Positions 8,547 to 19,146 of a DNA stretch of 32,500 nucleotides are shown here, one piece after another. Each line of letters begins with the position of its first letter. The stretch's first letter is position 1. The notes under the pieces were generated by a model that worked only from the letters and a program-made list of their open reading frames with translations, did not search any database and was not told the DNA's origin. The stretch is from Prorocentrum cordatum. Lineage: Eukaryota > Sar > Dinophyceae > Prorocentrales > Prorocentraceae. A program made the position numbers and the translations under genes. The DNA lies in contig CAUYUJ010020170.1 in NCBI GenBank assembly GCA_963575745.1, positions 1,396,825-1,429,324 on the forward strand, in the 5' to 3' direction.

Positions 8547-9055
8547 GGTCGCACCCCCCCGGATTTAACCTCCTCCTCCTCCTCCTTCTCCTCATCTCGG
8601 GGGAGAAGAGTAGGGGGGGAGGAGTAAAAGGAGGAGACGGAGGAGGGTGTCCGCGGGGGCCGAACGGGAGACCGAAAAACAGGAAAGAAAGGAAAAACAA
8701 TAAAAAGCTTTGCTTTCACAGGGAAAAAAGAGGAAACAACTCCGCCTCCGAGGGCGGGGAGGAGGAAAACTAATAAAAAAAACTCTCCTCCGTCTCCTCG
8801 AGAAAGAGGAAAAAACTTCGCCTCAGAGGGCGGGGAGGGCGGAAAAAGGAAAAAAACGCCCTGCCCTTGTCTGTTTTCTCCATTTGGGTAGACGGGGGAG
8901 GAGGAAGCGGAGGAGTAAGCGGAGGAGACGGAGGAGGGTGTTTTTTCCTTTTTTCCCTTCTCCCCGCCCTCGGAGGCGGAGTGTTTTTTTTTTTTATTGG
9001 GAAAACACAAGTGTTTCAATTTTGTGTTCCCCACATGTTTCGTGGGGTTATGGTT
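8547..9055 (+). mobile_element. Foldback element family 4, copy A
   Basis: The left side carries GGGGCCGAACGGGAGACCGA near 8656. Inside are CTCCGCCTCCGAGGGCGGGG (about 8740-8760) and its complement CCCCGCCCTCGGAGGCGGAG (about 8962-8981), so the element is self-complementary. The block at 8860-8940 is the reverse complement of 10480-10560 in copy B, so the two copies face each other. The far terminal repeat seen in copy B is missing here, so this copy is probably truncated on the right, near 9055. Confidence 0.7.
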
Positions 9056-9132
9056 TTCTTCCCTGCCGCTGCGCACCCGCGTCTCCTCACCTCCCCTCCT
9101 CCCCTTCTCCTTCTCGCAGCTCAGCTCAACTC

Positions 9133-9210
9133 AACACAGCACAGCACAGCACAGCACGGCACAGCACAGCACAGCTCACCGCACAGCAGCACAGCACATC
9201 ACAGCACAAC
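9133..9210. repeat. (CACAG)n microsatellite
   Basis: Pentanucleotide CACAG with a few interruptions (ACGGC, CTCAC), directly before the 90-bp array. Confidence 0.9.
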
Positions 9211-9221
9211 GCCACAGGGGG

Positions 9222-10175
9222 TGCGCTGGGGGTGGGGGCCCTATGCGTTGTAGGCTCCCAGGGCGTGGCAGGCGTGGCATTTCCTGGGCGCCGCAGGGGG
9301 TGCGCAGGGGGTGGTCTCTCACCGCGGCCGCTATCCGTGACGGTCGTCCAGGGCACAGCAGGCATGGCATATTCTCGACACCATAGGGGGTGCGCAGGGG
9401 GTGGTCTCTCACCGCGGCCGCTATCCGTGACGGTCGTCCAGGGCACAGCAGGCATGGCATATTCTCGACACCATAGGGGGTGCGCAGGGGGTGGTCTCTC
9501 ACCGCGGCCGCTATCCGTGACGGTCGTCCAGGGCACAGCAGGCATGGCATATTCTCGACACCATAGGGGGTGCGCAGGGGGTGGTCTCTCACCGCGGCCG
9601 CTATCCGTGACGGTCGTCCAGGGCACAGCAGGCATGGCATATTCTCGACACCATAGGGGGTGCGCAGGGGGTGGTCTCTCACCGCGGCCGCTATCCGTGA
9701 CGGTCGTCCAGGGCACAGCAGGCATGGCATATTCTCGACACCATAGGGGGTGCGCAAGGGGTGGTCTCTCACCGCGGCCGCTATCCGTGACGGTCGTCCA
9801 GGGCACAGCAGGCATGGCATATTCTCGACACCATAGGGGGTGCGCAAGGGGTGGTCTCTCACCGCGGCCGCTATCCGTGACGGTCGTCCAGGGCACAGCA
9901 GGCATGGCATATTCTCGACACCATAGGGGGTGCGCAGGGGGTGGTCTCTTACCGCGGCCGCTATCCGTGACGGTCGCCCAGGGCACAGCAGGCATGGCAT
10001 ATTCTCGACACCATAGGGGGTGCGCAGGGGGTGGTTTCCCACCGCGGCCGCTATCCGTGACGGTCGTCCAGGGCACAGCAGGCATGGCACATTCTCGACA
10101 CCATAGGGGGTGCGCAGGGGGTGGTCTCACCGCGGCCGCTATCCGTGACGGTCGTCCAGGGCACAGCGGTATCGG
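9222..10175 (+). repeat. 90-bp minisatellite, about ten units
   Basis: The unit start TGCGCAGGGG recurs at 9301, 9391, 9481, 9571, 9661, 9751, 9841, 9931, 10021 and 10111. Central units are almost identical; two adjacent ones (9751 and 9841) share a G-to-A change and the outer ones carry more changes. Near-identity inside and decay at the edges fits recent expansion by unequal exchange. Each unit contains GCGGCCGC. Because 90 is a multiple of three, several frames stay open on both strands and give 30-residue peptide repeats; I do not regard these as genes. Confidence 0.95.
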
Positions 10176-10269
10176 CGGGGCAGTGGCCACCAACATCATT
10201 CTCACATGCTTGATTTCAGCTCTCATCATGTCATCCATGATAAAGGTATGTGGGGTTCCTCGGTAGCGT

Positions 10270-10765
10270 AATTGTTTTTCCCTGTTTTTCGCTCCCCCCC
10301 TGGGGCGGCGGGGAAACCTTGAGGGGCCGAACGGGAGACAGACAAACATTTAAAAGATTACAAATATGAAATACAATTATGTTTTTCACCGGGAAACCAA
10401 TGAAAAAAACTCCGCCTCCGAGGGCGGGGAGGAGGGAAAAAATGAACAAAAACAAAAAAAAAAAAAAAAAAAAAAAACTCCTCCGTCTCCTCCGCTTACC
10501 CCTCTCCCCCTTCTTCCTCCCCCGTCTCCCCAAGTGGAGAAAACAGACAAGGGCAGGGCGGTTTTTTCCCTTTTCCACCTTCCCCGCCCTCTGGAGAAAG
10601 TTGTTCCTTTTTCTCGGGGAGACGGAGGAGAGGTGTTTTTTTCATTGTTTTCCTCCTCCCCGCATTCGAAGGGGGAGTTTTTTCTTACACAAGTTTGTTC
10701 CTATTTGTTTTTCCTGTTTTTCGCTCTCCCGTTCGGCCTCTCGGGGTGTCCCCGCCGCCCCCCCC
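10270..10765 (-). mobile_element. Foldback element family 4, copy B
   Basis: Bounded by inverted terminal repeats: GAGGGGCCGAACGGGAGA near 10320 and TCTCCCGTTCGGCCTCTC near 10725. Outside these, the TTTTTCCTGTTTTTCGCTC motif occurs on both sides (10276 and 10710). The interior runs CTCCGCCTCCGAGGGCGGGG, a poly-A run (about 10459-10487), a CTCCTCCGTCTCCTCC block and GAAAACAGACAAGGGCAGGGC, the reverse complement of copy A. No coding capacity is credible. Confidence 0.75.
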
Positions 10766-10835
10766 CCGTGTCCACCTCCGCCTCCTACTCTTCCTCCTCC
10801 TCATCATCTTCCTCCTCCTACTCCACACAAGGAAT

Positions 10836-12350
10836 CCATGTGGAGGCCCCTCCACATAAGGGATCGATATGTGAAGGGCCTCCCAGATAAGGAATCAATG
10901 TGTACAGGCTCCGTCACATAAGGAACTCATCTATGAAGGCCCCTCCCACATAAGGATTCAACATTTTGGAGGCCCCTCCACACAAGATATCAATATGGAG
11001 ACCCCTTGCACATAAGGAATCAATATGCGGCGGTCCCTCCACAGACAAACTCAATATGTGGAGGCCCCTCCACATAACGAATCTGTATTCGAAGGCCCAT
11101 CCACATAAGAAATCCATGTGGAGACCCCTTTGACCTAAGAAATGAATATGTGGAAGTCCTTCCACAGACGAAATAAACATGTGGAGGTCCCTTCCACATA
11201 AGGAATCAATATGTGGAGGAATCCCCCCCACAAAAGGAATCAATATGCGCGAGGCCCCTTGCACATAAGGAAAAAATATGAGGGAGGCCCCTCCACAAAA
11301 GGAAACAATATCATCTTTCTCCTCCTCATCTTTCTCCTCCTACTCCTTCTGCTCCTTCTTATCCTCAACTCCTGCGCCAGAGCGGGAGGAGGAGGGGGAG
11401 GAGCAGGAGGAGGAGGAGGAGGAAAAGGAAATCGCCCGCCGCAAAAGAACTCAATTGGTGGAGGTCCCTCCACAGACGGAATCAACATGTGGAGGCCCCT
11501 CAACTTAAGGAATCGATAATTTGAAGGCCCATCCACATAAGGAATCAATATGTGCAGACCCCTTCCAACATAAGGAATCAACAAGTGGGAGGACCCTCCA
11601 CAAAAGAAATCAATATGGAGACCCCTTGCACATAGGGAATCAATATGTGGAGGTCCCTCCACAAACGGAATCAACATGTGGAGGTCCCTTCCACATAAGG
11701 AATCAATATGTGGAGGATCCCCCACAAAAGGAAACAATATCATCTTTCTCCTCCTCATCTTTCTCCTCCTACTCCTTCTGATCCTTCTTCTCCTCAACCC
11801 CTGAGCCGGAGTGAGAGAAGGAGGGGGAGGAGGAGCAGAAGGAGGAGGAGGAAAAGGAGATCGCCCGCCACAGAACGAATCAATATGTGGAGGTCCCTCC
11901 ACAGACGGAATCAATATGTGGAGGCCCCTCCACATGAGGAATCGACATGAAAAGGCCCATTCACATAAGGAATCCATATGTGCAGGCCCTTTCACAGAAG
12001 GAATCATTATGTGAAGGCCCCTTCCACATAAGGAATGAACAAGTTGGAGGCCCCTTCACATAAGAAATCAATATGGAGATCCTTGCTCATAAGGAATCAA
12101 CATGTGGAGGTCCCTCCACAGACGGAATCAACATGTGGAGATCCCTTCCACATAAGGAAACAATATGTGGAGGATCCCCCACAAGAGGAATCAGGCCCTT
12201 TCCACATAAGGATTCAACGAGTGGGAGGCCCCTCCACACAAGATATCATTATGTGGAGGTCCCTCCACATATGGAATCATTATGTGGAGGTCCCTCCACA
12301 AATGGAATCAATATGTGGAGGCCCCTACACATAAGGAGTTGATGTTTGAA
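10836..12350 (+). repeat. 31-bp palindromic minisatellite with 429-bp higher-order repeat
   Basis: Roughly forty units of 30-34 bp with consensus GGAATCAATATGTGGAGG-(C/T)CCCTCCACATAA. The second half of each unit is a hairpin; at 11916-11935 it is a perfect ATGTGGAGG/CCTCCACAT around CC. Two CT-rich boxes turning into GGA-rich boxes (about 11309-11455 and 11738-11875) interrupt the array. The marker GGAAACAATA at 11301 and 11730 gives a 429-bp higher-order period. The translated by-product is a repetitive ESICGGPST-like peptide. Confidence 0.9.
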
Positions 12351-12399
12351 GGCCCTTGGAAAGACGAACATATGCAGAGAAGTCGGATCAGCGATAAAC

Positions 12400-12990
12400 G
12401 GGTTGAAGGAACGACAATGATAATGAAGAGTAGGAGGGACAATAAAGAGTAGAAGGAACGAGGGCGGTAAGGAAGCTTGCGAAGAGGAAGAAGATGACGA
12501 CGCCCTGCAACGGAGAAGGGTGGGAGGAAGGAGGAGGGACGAGGGGTGAGGGAGGAGGGGGGATCGGGAGGATAACGAACATAATCAAAAGGAGAAGGAA
12601 CGCATCATAGAAAGAAATGCTGCGGGAAGGAACGACACCGATGCGGACGGAGAGTGGGCAGCATACGAGGGGGAGGGCTGACAAAGACAGAAGTGGGAAG
12701 TATCGAAGACAAGGCGAATGGAGAAGATGAGGAGGAGGAGGAGGAAGAGGAGGAGGAGGGAGGAGGAGGAGGGGGAGCAGGAGGAGAGGGGCAGGAGGAG
12801 GAGGAGGAGGAGGAGGAGGAGGAGGAGTAGAAGGAAGACAATAAAGAGAAGAATGGAGGAAGAAGGAGGAGAAAGGATGAGAGGGGATGATGAGGAGGGA
12901 GATGAGGAGAAGGAGGAGGAGGAGAAGGAGGAGGACGACGACGACGACGAGGACGACGACGACGACGAGAAAAAAAACGAAATGTATGAT
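12400..12990. repeat. Purine-rich GGA/GAC tract
   Basis: Strand-asymmetric: almost only purines over 12718-12985, with (GGA)n at 12796-12826 and (GAC)n at 12933-12967. Openings on the minus strand are poly-Ser or poly-Leu artefacts. Confidence 0.85.
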
Positions 12991-13005
12991 CACAGGGGGG
13001 GGCGA

Positions 13006-13007
13006 GC

Positions 13008-13052
<45 letters not shown>

Positions 13053-13058
13053 CATATG
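13006..13058. repeat. (TA)n microsatellite
   Basis: TA run with a few TG and AC interruptions, itself largely self-complementary. Confidence 0.95.
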
Positions 13059-13199
13059 TCCACCGCCTCTTCGGGTATCAGGACATCGGTTCCCAGGCGG
13101 TGAATATGGATAGATTCCCGCCCAGTCCCGAGCCCCCCCCACTCTAACTGGAAGAAGGTACTCCGTTGAACTATCTGGCAGGAGGGGGGCAGTCGGGGC

Positions 13200-13375
13200 A
13201 GGCCACCTCGGAAGACTCGGAAGGCATCCGGCCTTCTGAGAAGCTTGAGAATATTTTGCCGAAGCCACAGGGGGCTTCTCAGAAGGCCGGAGGGCGTCTG
13301 AGAAGCTTCGCCGCCGTTCGCAAAGTCGTGCCACGAAGCACTTCCCCCCCCCCCTCGGCGCGCCGCCAAACTACG
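13200..13375 (+). repeat. CTTCTGAGAAG palindromic repeat family 5, copy 1
   Basis: CCGGCCTTCTGAGAAGC at about 13228-13244 pairs perfectly over 17 bp with GCTTCTCAGAAGGCCGG at about 13274-13290. A further CGTCTGAGAAGC follows. The order CGGAAG, CTTCTGAGAAG, CCGAAG-CACAG, CAGAAGGC, poly-C and CGCCGCC-AAC recurs at 27700-27900, so this is a dispersed family and not a single hairpin. Confidence 0.7.
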
Positions 13376-14170
13376 GTAGGGGCCAGCTGCAGAGGCCAGG
13401 GCCTCGTGGGGTGATGCTCTAACGGCTCAGACGAGTAAGAGGCCAATGGCATTGCCACAGTGTGCGAGTCGAAGGGTGATAACCTCATCGAAAATTGTCG
13501 TTGGACCACGATTAAACAAATATATGACTGCGTGATGTGCCCAAACGCTGTGAGTCTCGGGGAATGCCTCCTATCAATGTATGGTAACATATATACATAC
13601 ATATGTATATACACACACATACACCTGTATATACATATGTGCGTCTGTCACCAGTAGGATATAGGCAGAGACTGTGTACGGTGCAGGTGCGGGAAGCCGA
13701 TGTTAACATCGAGCCGCTCTGCGTACGCATTGCTTTTGGAATCTGATATTCCTGGAAATACACTGTGAGAGTGGCTCAAGCAGAAGTCCCGTTAAAACGA
13801 GCTTGAAAATTGGCTTGCCCTCTATTCGTAGAGTTGCTGTAAAGGTTGAGCCTTCGGAGCATAGCTTGTGGAGCATTCCCACTCGAGAAATCCACTGCAA
13901 AGAGGTAGCTCCCTCCCTGAACACCACTTTGGCGGTTGCGCACTCACTTGTCCCCAACAAGTGCTTGTATGGCCCCAGTGGGTATCACAATGATTTGGTG
14001 TGAAAGTGTGCCTCCGAGTTCGATGGACAACCCAGTGCCTGAGGTCCAAGTTTGCCGCGCCGTGTTCCCAGGAATTGGCTCAGATAATGACGAAAACGTC
14101 GAGACCACAGAGAATGCAAAGGGAGCAGAGAATGTAGCACGTGAGGGACGTAGAAATTGCAGAGTGTGGG
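13376..14170. other. Mostly unique segment, no gene identified
   Basis: Holds an (AT)/(AC)-rich tract at 13585-13640. The rest, especially 13640-14130, is unique sequence of moderate GC. No domain, RNA gene or spliced leader was seen. Confidence 0.4.
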
Positions 14171-14176
14171 ATGGGG

Positions 14177-14317
14177 GAGAGAGAGAGAGAGAGAGAGAGA
14201 GAAAGATGGATAGACAGAAAGAGGGAGATAGAGAAAGAGAGAGAGTGAGGTAAAGGCAGAAAGCGATATCGGTGGACAGACCGAGAGAGAGAGAGAGAGA
14301 TAAAAAAAAAAAAAAAA

Positions 14318-14354
<37 letters not shown>

Positions 14355-14450
14355 GAGACAGAGAAAACAATAATAGTGAAAGTTTGAGCAAGAGAGAGAG
14401 AGAGAGAGAGAGAGAGACAAAAAAAAACGACAGAGAAAGAAAGAGAGTGT
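14177..14450. repeat. (GA)n and poly-A cluster
   Basis: GA runs at 14177-14202, 14281-14300 and 14391-14416, with two poly-A blocks (14302-14317 and 14320-14353) between them. Confidence 0.95.
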
Positions 14451-14589
14451 GTGTGTATGCACAGATCGTTCACAGAATGTGGGAGAGACACACACAGTGT
14501 ACGATAACTCGGTTGTGTTACAAAGTGTGGGGAACACCGGGCGTGGGGAAGTAGACAGTGAAGGGTGCATTGGGGATGTTGGCGAGTTG

Positions 14590-14915
14590 AGGCGTGCCTC
14601 CCAGGGACCCACGAATGTGGAGACAGTTTTGCAATCCGCAGCCCCCAGAGACGGCGAGGCTACATCTGATCCGAATAGGACGTCGCTCCGCTGGGCCTCC
14701 TAGGAACCCACGACAGCGTCGAAAGTCTCGCAGGTCTCACTCAGGAGCCCACGAAGGTGGCGATAGCTTCGTAGTTCACAGCCCCAGCGACGGCGAGGTC
14801 TGGTCTTATCTGAATGGAGCGTCACTCCGTTGGATCTCCCAGGAGCCAACGAAAGTTGCAACAGTTTCGCAGTTCGCAGCCCCCAGCGAGCCCCCAGGCA
14901 GGGCGGCGAGGTAGG
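14590..14915 (+). repeat. 99-bp repeat family 6, array 1
   Basis: Three units with the landmark TTCGCAG-TCGCAGCCCCCAG, ending in CCAGCGAGCCCCCAGGCAGG at about 14884. The same terminal sequence ends array 2, so the two arrays share both unit and boundary. Confidence 0.8.
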
Positions 14916-15379
14916 AGGTAAGAGGCAGGTCGGAGGGGGGGGAGAGAGGAGGAGGTTGGCAGGAAGGAAGGAGTTGCGACCGCAGTGCTATATTCAAAAC
15001 GAGAAACTAATGCGGGAGGATTTGAAGTAACAGTTACCATGTTGCGGACCCAACCCATCCGCATTAAGTGGCACGAAGAGCTGGGCCAGATTAGTATGGC
15101 CGATGACAGGAACCGCCATGTGCTGTGGAAGCCACATGGGATGCGCGTGAGCTGCACGACTCACACGACAGCAGTAGAAGAGCGAGGATTGTGGCGCCAG
15201 GCTCGGAGAGGAAATGGGGGTGGGAGCGAAGGGCACGAGAAGGACAGAGGAGGAGACGGTGGAAGGAGGAGGAGGAGGAGGAGGAGGAGGAGGACGACAA
15301 CGAACGAGGCAGGATGCTAATTAATGGTGGCGTTTCGTTGCCACTGGTGCGCTGGACAAGCAGCACGGCCCGCGCCATG
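14916..15379. other. Spacer between the two 99-bp arrays
   Basis: Contains about 85 codons of ordinary complexity in frame from 14985 (plus strand) that run into a GGA-repeat tail. I do not recognise the peptide. No acceptor site or leader is visible, and the other frames are also partly open. Confidence 0.3.
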
Positions 15380-16840
15380 CGAAGCCTCATCGGATCTGAG
15401 CAGCACGTCGCTCTGCTGGACCTCCCAGGAGCCGCCGAGAGTGGCAACTGGTTCGCAGCTCATCCCTTGGGGACCACAAAAGTGGCGACAGCTTCGCAGC
15501 TCGCAGCCCCCAGCGACGACGAGGCCTACTCTGATTCGACTGGGACGTCACCTCGCTGGACCTCCAATGGGCCCACGAGGGCGGCCATAGTTTCGCAGCG
15601 CGCAGCCCCCAGCGACGGCAAGGTTTCACCTGATCTGACCAGGGCGCCGCCCCGCTGGACCTCACAGGGGCACACGAAAGTGGCGGCCACAAAAATGGCG
15701 ACAGTTTCGCAGTTCGCAGCCCCCAGCCACGGCGAGGTATCATACGATCTGAATAGGACGGCGACCCGTTGGACCTCCCAGGAGTCCGCGAACGTGACGA
15801 CAGCTTCGCAGCTCGCAGCCCCCAGAGACGCCGAGGCCCCACCTGATCTGAATAGGACGTCGCTCCGCTGGACCTCACAGGAGCCCACGACCGTAGCGAC
15901 AGTTTCGCAGTTCGCAACCCCCAGCAATGACGAGGTCTTGGTGGACCTCCCATGACCCCACGGAAGCGACGATAATTTCACAGTCCGCAACCCCCAGCGG
16001 CAGCGAGGTCTCATCTGATCTGAGTAGGACGTTTTTTTCCGTTGGACCTCCCAGGAGGCCACGAATGTGGCGACAGCGTCGCAGCTCGCAGCCCCCAGAG
16101 ATGGCGAGGTCCCATCTGATCTGAGTAGGATGTCGCCCCGCTGGACCTCCCAGGAGCAGTTCGCAGCCCCCAGCCACGGCGAGGCTGCATCTGATCTGAC
16201 AAAGACGTCGCTCCGTTGGACCTCCCAGGGGCGCACGAAGGCAGCGACTGTTTCGCAGCTCGCAGCCCCCAGAGATGGCGAGGTCCCATCTGATTTGAGC
16301 AGGATGTCATCCCGCTGGACGTCCCAGGAGCTCACGAACGTGGCGACAGCTTCGCAGCTCGCAGCCCCCAGCCACGGCGATGTTTCACCTGATCTGACAA
16401 GGACGTCGCTCCGCTGGACGTCCCAGGAGCACACGAATGTGGCAACAGCTTCGCAGCTCGCAGCCCCCAGAGATGGCGAGGTCCGATCTGATCTAAGTAG
16501 GATATCACCCCGCTGGACATCCCAGGAGCCCACGAATGTGGCGACAGTTTCGCAGTTCGCAGCCCCCAGCCACGGCGAGGCTGCATCTGATTTGGAAAGG
16601 ACGTCACCTGCTGGACTTCCCAGGAGCCCACGAATGTGGCGATAGGTTCGCAGATCGCACCCAGGAGCCCACGAATGTGGCGACAATGTCGCAGTTCGCA
16701 GCCCCCGGCGATGACGAGGTCTGGTCTGATCTGAGCAGGACGCCACTCCGCTTGACCTCCCAGCAGCCCACGACAGTGGCGACAATTTCGCAGTTCGCAG
16801 CACCCAGCGAGCACCCAGGCAGGGCAGCGAGGCAGGTGGG
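15380..16840 (+). repeat. 99-bp repeat family 6, array 2, about fourteen units
   Basis: The landmark GCAGCCCCCAG falls roughly every 97-102 bp (for example near 16163, 16261, 16363, 16460 and 16560), with a few shortened units. The unit is about 33 codons, and on the plus strand reads VATVSQFAAPSHGEV followed by DLTRTSLRWTSQEPTN. Frames on both strands stay open for hundreds of codons but are broken by indels that change frame, so a functional repeat protein is unlikely. The array ends CCAGCGAGCACCCAGGCAGG, as array 1 does. Confidence 0.85.
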
Positions 16841-16965
16841 AACGGAAACGATCTCCAGGACAGGCCTGTGGGTAGGCAGCAGGCTCGTTCCATCAGCCCA
16901 CACTTCGTGCTCGATGCAGAGATTATCAGGCCAGCTAGAACCCAGCTTAATCCCCACATACTGGT

Positions 16966-17130
16966 CCTTCTCCTCCTCCTCCTCCTCCTCCTCCTCCTCC
17001 TCCCCCTCCCCCCCCTTCTTGGTCCTCATCCTCCCCACCTCCTCCCTCTTGATCCTTGTCTACCAGGAGAGAGAAGGGGGGGAGGGCAGGAGGAGGAGGA
17101 GGGAGGGGAAACAACAAGGACGAGAAGCCT
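16966..17130. repeat. (CTC)n followed by GGA-rich tract
   Basis: Pyrimidine run to about 17063, then a purine run, giving a weak foldback. Confidence 0.9.
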
Positions 17131-17880
17131 AGACGGGAGCAGGGGTCGACCTAAACGGTGCGTTGGCGATGTCGTTGGCCGTTTTTCGTGTCGACGTCGT
17201 CTTGCAGCAAAGGCGGCATGAAGACGAACCGAGGGAAAACGAAAACGAAACGAAAACGAAAAACATTGCCCAGGGCGATCCCTGGAGGAGGGCGGCCGAG
17301 GGCGGGGGAAACGGGTGGTCCTGACCCCCGCGGGTCCCCCGAGGCCCCCGCGGAGGCCCCCGCCCCCGATTCCCGGCGGACGGGCCTCATCCCTCCTCCT
17401 CCGCGGCCGCCCTCTGCTTGTCCTTTCGTCGCGGAGATCTCCGCGCCTCGCGCCCGGCGCGCCCCGCCGGCGATCGCAGGCGCTACCAAGGAGTCAAGAA
17501 GGCCCGTGGAGCTCGAGGTCGGCGGCGGCGCCCGCGAGGCGCACCTTTCGTGCGCTCCCGGGGCCCTACCAGAGGGGGCCCCCTGGGGCCCACGAGGTGC
17601 ACGACAGGTGCACGCTGCTGCGCCCCCCCCCCCCCGCTTTGCGGTGGGGGCGTTGGTTGAGGAATGTTCCCAGGAGGCTTATCGAGCGAGCGCGGCGATG
17701 AGATCCATGGCCAATCCACGCTTGGAGTTCCACCGGCTTCCAGACCCTGGATTCCTTCTCCAACGGTTCCTTATCCAATGCCCTCACCGTAACGCCGCCC
17801 CACTGAACAACGCCCAACACATCCGTCTAGATGCTTTCGATGCGTTGGATGTCTGGGGAGCGGCGGCGCGGCGAAGAGGT
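17131..17880. other. Very GC-rich segment, no gene identified
   Basis: Includes CGAAAA repeats at 17237-17262, a perfect 16-bp palindrome CGCGGAGATCTCCGCG at 17430-17445, and a C-run at 17624-17636. A plus-strand frame over 17420-17830 is open and of fair complexity but matches no domain I know. Confidence 0.4.
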
Positions 17881-17954
17881 GCAGGGCGGCGGCGGGCGCG
17901 GCTGGGCCGACGACGACGACGACGACGACGAGGGCGACGACGACGGCGACGATA

Positions 17955-18000
<46 letters not shown>

Positions 18001-18512
18001 CGACGGTGGCGACGGCGACGCCGGCGACGGCGACGGCGACGGCGACGGTGCCGGCGACGGCGACGGCGACAGCGACGACGACGACGACGACGGTGACGGC
18101 GACGGCGGCGGCGACGGCGGCGCCGGCGACGGCGACGACGGCGACGGCGACGGCGACGGCGGCGAGGGCGACGGCGGCGGCGACGTTGACGGCGACGGCG
18201 ACGACGACGGCGACGGCGACGGCGGCGAGGGCGACGGCGGCAAGGGCGACGGCGGCGGCGACGGCAACGACGACGAGGGCGACGACGAGGGCGGCGGCGG
18301 CGCACGCGAGGCGCAGAAGAGCAGGGCGGCGGCGGGCGCGGCTGGGACAACGGCCCGGGCGCGCGGGAGCTCGCAGGCGGGAGCCCGCAGGCGGCGCGCG
18401 GGAGCGGCCGTCGGCCGTCGCCGTCGTCGGCCGTGGTCGGCCGTGGTCGCCGTCGCCGTCGCTGTGGCCGTCGCCGTCCCCGTCGCCGTCGCCGCCGTCG
18501 CCGTCGTCGCTG

Positions 18513-18556
<44 letters not shown>

Positions 18557-18592
18557 ACCGTCGCCGTCGCCGTCGCCGGCGTCGCCGTCGCC

Positions 18593-18681
<89 letters not shown>

Positions 18682-18725
18682 CGTCGTCGTCGCCATCGTC
18701 GCTGCCGTCGTCGTCGTCGCCGTCA
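17881..18725. repeat. Facing GAC/GGC and GTC/GCC tracts (giant foldback)
   Basis: Arm 1 (17908-18300) is built from GAC and GGC triplets; arm 2 (18461-18724) is built from GTC and GCC triplets, its complement in opposite order. A perfect 26-bp copy of the sequence starting GCAGGGCGGCGGCGGGCGCG stands at 17881 and again at 18321, just before and just after arm 1. All six frames are open and give poly-Asp/Gly, poly-Arg, poly-Thr, poly-Val/Ala and poly-Ser/Pro. These are artefacts. Confidence 0.9.
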
Positions 18726-18956
18726 TTGGGCTGTGGCCCAAACCTTGAGATCTGGGCGCTGCAACTTTTCATAGCGGGCGTCTTCGCTGGTTTTCGGGCC
18801 CCAGGACCCTCGCAGATCGATCCGGCTCGGAAAATCCCGCAGGAGGATCGGGGGTATAGGCCGCTGGACGTGAGTTTTCGCGGTGCTGCAATTTTTCGTG
18901 ACGTCGCATGTCAAGGTCGTCTCTGGGTTTTACCCCAGAGGTTTTGAGTTACAGTC

Positions 18957-19146
18957 GGGAACTTTGGCTCAGCGTGTCGCACCGCCAGTTTTGGCCCACC
19001 GCGCGACGGCGCGTCATGCTATCCACGTCCAAGCCAAAGCGTCGACTTCGCGAACCGTTCGCGGCCTCCCGCCCAGCGGAGCGGAGCGACACGCTGTCAG
19101 CTCGCAGGGCATAGCGTGTCGCTGGGGCCGTCGCCAGTTCCCGACC
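18957..19146 (+). repeat. Dispersed repeat family 1, copy 2 of 3
   Basis: The best match to 349-540; it keeps the full length and block order, including GGAGCGGAGCGACACGC. Confidence 0.7.

Noticed and set aside
8710-10349. 518-residue plus-strand and 304- and 407-residue minus-strand repeat proteins
   Set aside because: The 90-bp unit is a multiple of three, so frames stay open on both strands. The N-terminal part of the plus frame comes from a foldback element.
11209-12342. Proteins with ESICGGPST-type repeats
   Set aside because: They are translations of the 31-bp palindromic minisatellite, whose non-triplet unit cycles through all frames.
9222-12350. CRISPR-like arrays
   Set aside because: Units are contiguous tandem repeats without unique spacers, and the sequence is eukaryotic.
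15526-16959. 477-residue minus-strand repeat protein
   Set aside because: It follows the 99-bp array; indels switch its repeat between frames and the plus strand is equally open.
17827-18947. Six overlapping open frames of 113-333 codons
   Set aside because: They are translations of GAC/GGC and GTC/GCC triplets, giving homopolymeric or two-residue proteins in every frame; there is no start, splice or domain evidence.
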